From positions 835,501-899,500 of the forward strand of contig NZ_JAJJMP010000001.1 in the NCBI RefSeq assembly GCF_020905415.1: a stretch of DNA of 64,000 nt, read 5' to 3'. Each line of letters opens with the position of its first letter. Position 1 is the stretch's first letter. Position numbers and translations under genes: made by a program. The notes beneath the pieces were generated by a model. The model was not told the origin of the DNA. It saw only the letters and a program-made list of their open reading frames with translations, and searched no databases. Origin of the DNA: Myroides oncorhynchi (GTDB lineage Bacteria > Bacteroidota > Bacteroidia > Flavobacteriales > Flavobacteriaceae). Shown piece after piece: positions 61,428 through 64,000 of the stretch.

Positions 61428-62037
61428 GATACAATACATCAGTCATGGAGATACTCCACAAGAACAACTATATCATATAGAAACTGTATTAGGAGCAGGA
61501 CAACAGTGGATACAATATCGCTTCAAGAATACAACGAATACTACCTTATGGCAAACAGCAGAACAGGTCAAGAAACTTTGTGAACAATATCAAGCGACTC
61601 TTATCATTAATGATCATGTAGACTTAGCTAAAGCACTAGAGGCTGATGGTGTTCACTTAGGGCATACTGATTTAAGCATCACACAAGCCAAAGTCTATTT
61701 ACCCAACAAAATTATAGGTGGTACAGCTAATACGATAGAGGATATCATACTTAGACATTCTGAAGGGTGTGATTACATTGGTCTAGGCCCATATCGATTT
61801 ACTACAACTAAACAAAAGCTAAGCCCCATACTTGGAATAGCAGGTTATCAACAGTTATTAAAACAGATGCAACAACTTGCTATCAACATTCCTGTTGTTG
61901 CTATAGGTGGTATACAACTAGAAGATGTAGAAAATTTAAAACAAGCTGGACTATATGGTATAGCCATATCTAGTTTACTCCAAAATAGCACAGATAAAAG
62001 AACATTACTACAACAACTAAACAATATACTCAAATGA
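61417..62037 (+). CDS. thiE: Thiamine phosphate synthase ThiE
   Basis: 206 residues, TIM barrel. It joins HMP-PP and the thiazole phosphate to thiamine phosphate. The functional residues typical of the enzyme are present: WIQYRFKN (QxRxK), [37 protein letters not shown] and VVAIGGI. This distinguishes it from the divergent ThiE/TenI-like protein two genes upstream. Overlaps thiD by 11 bases and thiG by 4 (ATGA). Confidence 0.93.
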   Translation: MLNKIQYISHGDTPQEQLYHIETVLGAGQQWIQYRFKNTTNTTLWQTAEQVKKLCEQYQATLIINDHVDLAKALEADGVHLGHTDLSITQAKVYLPNKIIGGTANTIEDIILRHSEGCDYIGLGPYRFTTTKQKLSPILGIAGYQQLLKQMQQLAINIPVVAIGGIQLEDVENLKQAGLYGIAISSLLQNSTDKRTLLQQLNNILK

Positions 62038-62810
62038 ATATACAGCCACTTACAATAGCGGATAAGACCTTTCAATCACGCTTATTCTTAGGGACAGGTA
62101 AATACGGTTCTAACGCAGATATGGAAATAGCAACATTAGCATCTGAAAGCGAATTAGTAACAGTCGCATTGAAACGAATAGACACTACTACAAACACAGA
62201 TGTCATACTCACTCATCTAGATCACCCCCATATCCATCTACTGCCTAATACTTCAGGAGCGAGAAATGCTAAAGAAGCAATCTTCGCAGCACAGCTAGCT
62301 AGAGAAGCATTAGAGACCAATTGGTTAAAACTAGAAATACACCCAGACCCAAAATACCTACTCCCCGATCCTATCGAAACCCTAAAAGCTACAGAAGAAT
62401 TAACTAAGTTAGGATTTGTTGTACTCCCTTATATACACGCAGACCCTGTATTATGCAAGCGACTAGAAGAAGTAGGTACAGCAGCTGTTATGCCTTTAGG
62501 AGCACCTATTGGTACCAATAAAGGCTTAAAGACAATGGACTTCTTAGAAATTATCATAGAGAACAGTAAAGTTCCCGTTATTATTGATGCTGGTATTGGA
62601 GCTCCTTCTGATGCAGCTAAGGCTATGGAGATAGGTGCTGATGCTGTACTTGTTAATACTGCCATAGCAGTAGCTGGTAACCCAAAACAAATGGCAACTG
62701 CTTTTAAACTTGCTGTCCAAGCCGGTCGTCTAGCTTATGAAGCTAAACTACCGGCTATACTAAAGCGCGCTCAAGCTTCTAGTCCACTAACCGCATTTCT
62801 AACAGAGTAA
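62034..62810 (+). CDS. thiG: Thiazole synthase ThiG
   Basis: 258 residues, TIM barrel. ThiG condenses deoxyxylulose phosphate, dehydroglycine and ThiS thiocarboxylate to the thiazole. Conserved [23 protein letters not shown] (the lysine forming the imine), [25 protein letters not shown] and [31 protein letters not shown]. Full length, begins within the thiE stop overlap and precedes thiH by 3 bases. Confidence 0.97.
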   Translation: MNIQPLTIADKTFQSRLFLGTGKYGSNADMEIATLASESELVTVALKRIDTTTNTDVILTHLDHPHIHLLPNTSGARNAKEAIFAAQLAREALETNWLKLEIHPDPKYLLPDPIETLKATEELTKLGFVVLPYIHADPVLCKRLEEVGTAAVMPLGAPIGTNKGLKTMDFLEIIIENSKVPVIIDAGIGAPSDAAKAMEIGADAVLVNTAIAVAGNPKQMATAFKLAVQAGRLAYEAKLPAILKRAQASSPLTAFLTE

Positions 62811-62813
62811 ACT

Positions 62814-63923
62814 ATGTCCTTTATACAAACTTATGAACAATACGACTGGGAAGAGATTAAGAAAAAAATCTATGAAACAACCTCTGCTAAAGTAGAATAC
62901 AGTCTCATAAAAAATAAAAAGACACTTACTGATTTCTTACATCTCATCTCTCCCGCTGCCGCTCCTTATTTAGAGCAAATGGCACAAATAAGTCAACAGC
63001 TTACGCAAAAGAGATTTGGCAAGACGATATCATTATACGCCCCTATGTACCTAAGTAATGAGTGTAATAATATTTGTACCTATTGTGGTTTTAGTGTAGA
63101 TAATAATATTCGAAGAAAGACACTAACTCCAAAAGAAATAGAACAAGAAATTACTGCAGTAAAAACACAAGGCTATGATCATATCCTACTTGTCACTGGA
63201 GAAGCTAATCACGTAGTCAATATCAACTACTTCAAACAAAGTATAGAACAAATACAACAGTCTTTTTCTACCATCTCAATAGAGGTACAGCCCCTAAAGC
63301 AAGATGAATACGAACAGTTAGCTGATCTTGGTGTATATGCTGTACTAGTATATCAAGAGACCTATCATAAAGAAGTCTATAAACAATATCATCCTAAAGG
63401 GAAGAAATCTAACTTTGAATATAGACTAGACACCCCTGACAGAATAGGGAGAGCTGGCATACATAAAATAGGACTAGGTGTTCTCCTTGGACTAGAAGAC
63501 TGGCGAGTAGATAGTTTCTTTAATGCGCTTCATATTGATTATTTACAAAAAACCTATTGGCAAACGAAGTATTCTGTATCATTCCCTAGATTAAGACCAG
63601 CAGAAGGTGTTATAGAACCGAACTTCATCATGGAAGATAGAGACCTCATACAACTATTATGTGCATACAGAATTTGGAATGAAGACCTAGAGATATCCAT
63701 CTCTACCCGTGAGAGTAAAATCTTAAGAAACAATGTCTTCAAACTAGGAGCTACTACTATGAGTGCTGGCTCAAAAACCAATCCGGGAGGATATAGTGTA
63801 GCAGAGGACTCACTAGAGCAATTTGAGATTTGTGATACGAGAAGTACATCCGAAATCTATCACCTTATTAAAGAATCAGGATATGAACCTATATGGAAAG
63901 ATTGGGATAAAGCCTATCAATAA
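62814..63923 (+). CDS. thiH: 2-iminoacetate synthase ThiH
   Basis: 369 residues. A radical-SAM enzyme that cleaves tyrosine to dehydroglycine for thiazole formation. The cluster motif CxxxCxxC is CNNICTYC (Cys84, Cys88, Cys91). Further family segments: YDHILLVTGEANHVV, VLVYQETYH, LDTPDRIGRAGIHKIGLGVLLGLEDWR and SVSFPRLRPAEG. Use of ThiH rather than glycine oxidase ThiO points to thiazole synthesis that can work without oxygen. Confidence 0.96.
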   Translation: MSFIQTYEQYDWEEIKKKIYETTSAKVEYSLIKNKKTLTDFLHLISPAAAPYLEQMAQISQQLTQKRFGKTISLYAPMYLSNECNNICTYCGFSVDNNIRRKTLTPKEIEQEITAVKTQGYDHILLVTGEANHVVNINYFKQSIEQIQQSFSTISIEVQPLKQDEYEQLADLGVYAVLVYQETYHKEVYKQYHPKGKKSNFEYRLDTPDRIGRAGIHKIGLGVLLGLEDWRVDSFFNALHIDYLQKTYWQTKYSVSFPRLRPAEGVIEPNFIMEDRDLIQLLCAYRIWNEDLEISISTRESKILRNNVFKLGATTMSAGSKTNPGGYSVAEDSLEQFEICDTRSTSEIYHLIKESGYEPIWKDWDKAYQ

Positions 63924-63938
63924 TTAAACAATTGTAAT

Positions 63939-64000
63939 ATGGATACAACAGATTTCTTACGATATAATAGACAGATGAATTTAGCTGAAATAGGTATAGA
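63939..64000 (+). CDS. Start of a ThiF/MoeB-like adenylyltransferase (partial)
   Basis: Only 20 codons are inside the window. They read MDTTDFLRYNRQMNLAEIGI, and the RYxRQ followed by an EIG motif is the usual N-terminus of ThiF/MoeB/HesA E1-like enzymes. A ThiF that adenylates ThiS is expected at this place in the operon. It starts 15 bases after the thiH stop. Confidence 0.75.
   Translation, partial: MDTTDFLRYNRQMNLAEIGI

Overview
The window is about 64 kb of AT-rich chromosome from a member of the Flavobacteriaceae (Bacteroidota). Several features point there: promoters of the Bacteroidota type (TAnnTTTG at -7, in the best cases preceded by TTTG about 19 bases upstream), few clear Shine-Dalgarno sequences, a SusC/SusD pair, DUF4271, DUF4296 and secreted CarboxypepD_reg-like proteins, and a division/cell-wall cluster with the flavobacterial gene content. 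A Myroides-like organism is my best guess, partly because of the trimethylamine-monooxygenase-like gene cut by the left edge. That genus call is an inference.

Region 1 (1-6 kb, minus strand): the start of a flavin monooxygenase resembling Tmm, then pnp and rpsO with structured leaders, a free-methionine-sulfoxide-reductase-type GAF protein, a CBS-pair protein, an 800-base gene-free stretch, tRNA-Arg(UCG) and yqeY. Region 2 (6-21.8 kb, minus strand): a compact dcw operon mraZ-rsmH-ftsL-ftsI-murE-mraY-murD-ftsW-murG-murC-ftsQ-ftsA-ftsZ with overlapping or nearly abutting genes. It is preceded by three 10-bp MraZ boxes at a TACATTTG promoter and closed by a strong hairpin after ftsZ. Region 3 (22-29.2 kb): an alpha/beta hydrolase and engB, then a LuxR-type regulator with a degenerate receiver beside an isolated SusD/SusC pair.

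Region 4 (29.7-46.9 kb) is mixed housekeeping: tyrS, a nucleoside-diphosphate-sugar epimerase, a DUF4296 lipoprotein, pyrC, a dolichyl-phosphate-mannose-synthase-like glycosyltransferase, DUF4271, a hemD-like gene, pckA, DUF423, a saccharopine-dehydrogenase-like gene, a double ABC ATPase, an OsmC-like protein lacking one catalytic cysteine, a PolB-type exonuclease, a serine hydrolase, an O-methyltransferase, PAP2 and TatA. Region 5 (46.9-50.6 kb) holds four tandem paralogues of a secreted CarboxypepD_reg-like family. Region 6 (50.6-56.5 kb, plus strand) holds pepE, rplM-rpsI-rpsB-tsf, a dicarboxylate/amino-acid symporter homologue and a small methyltransferase-like protein.

Region 7 (56.5-64 kb, plus strand) begins with an intact ISAs1-family insertion sequence (14-bp inverted repeats, 10-bp target duplication). 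It landed a few bases upstream of the promoter of a TPP-riboswitch-controlled thiamine operon: thiS, thiC, a ThiE/TenI-like gene, thiD, thiE, thiG, thiH and the start of a thiF-like gene. The riboswitch is followed by a helix that can cover the thiS start codon, so control is probably at translation initiation.

I found no complete new multi-gene system. The most unusual material is the four-gene secreted paralogue array, a cluster of five identical TTATCAACA nonamers inside the ThiE-like gene, a terminator and promoter nested together between rpsB and tsf, candidate autoregulatory leaders before rpsO and pnp, and two structured gene-free islands near 42.4 and 44.8 kb.
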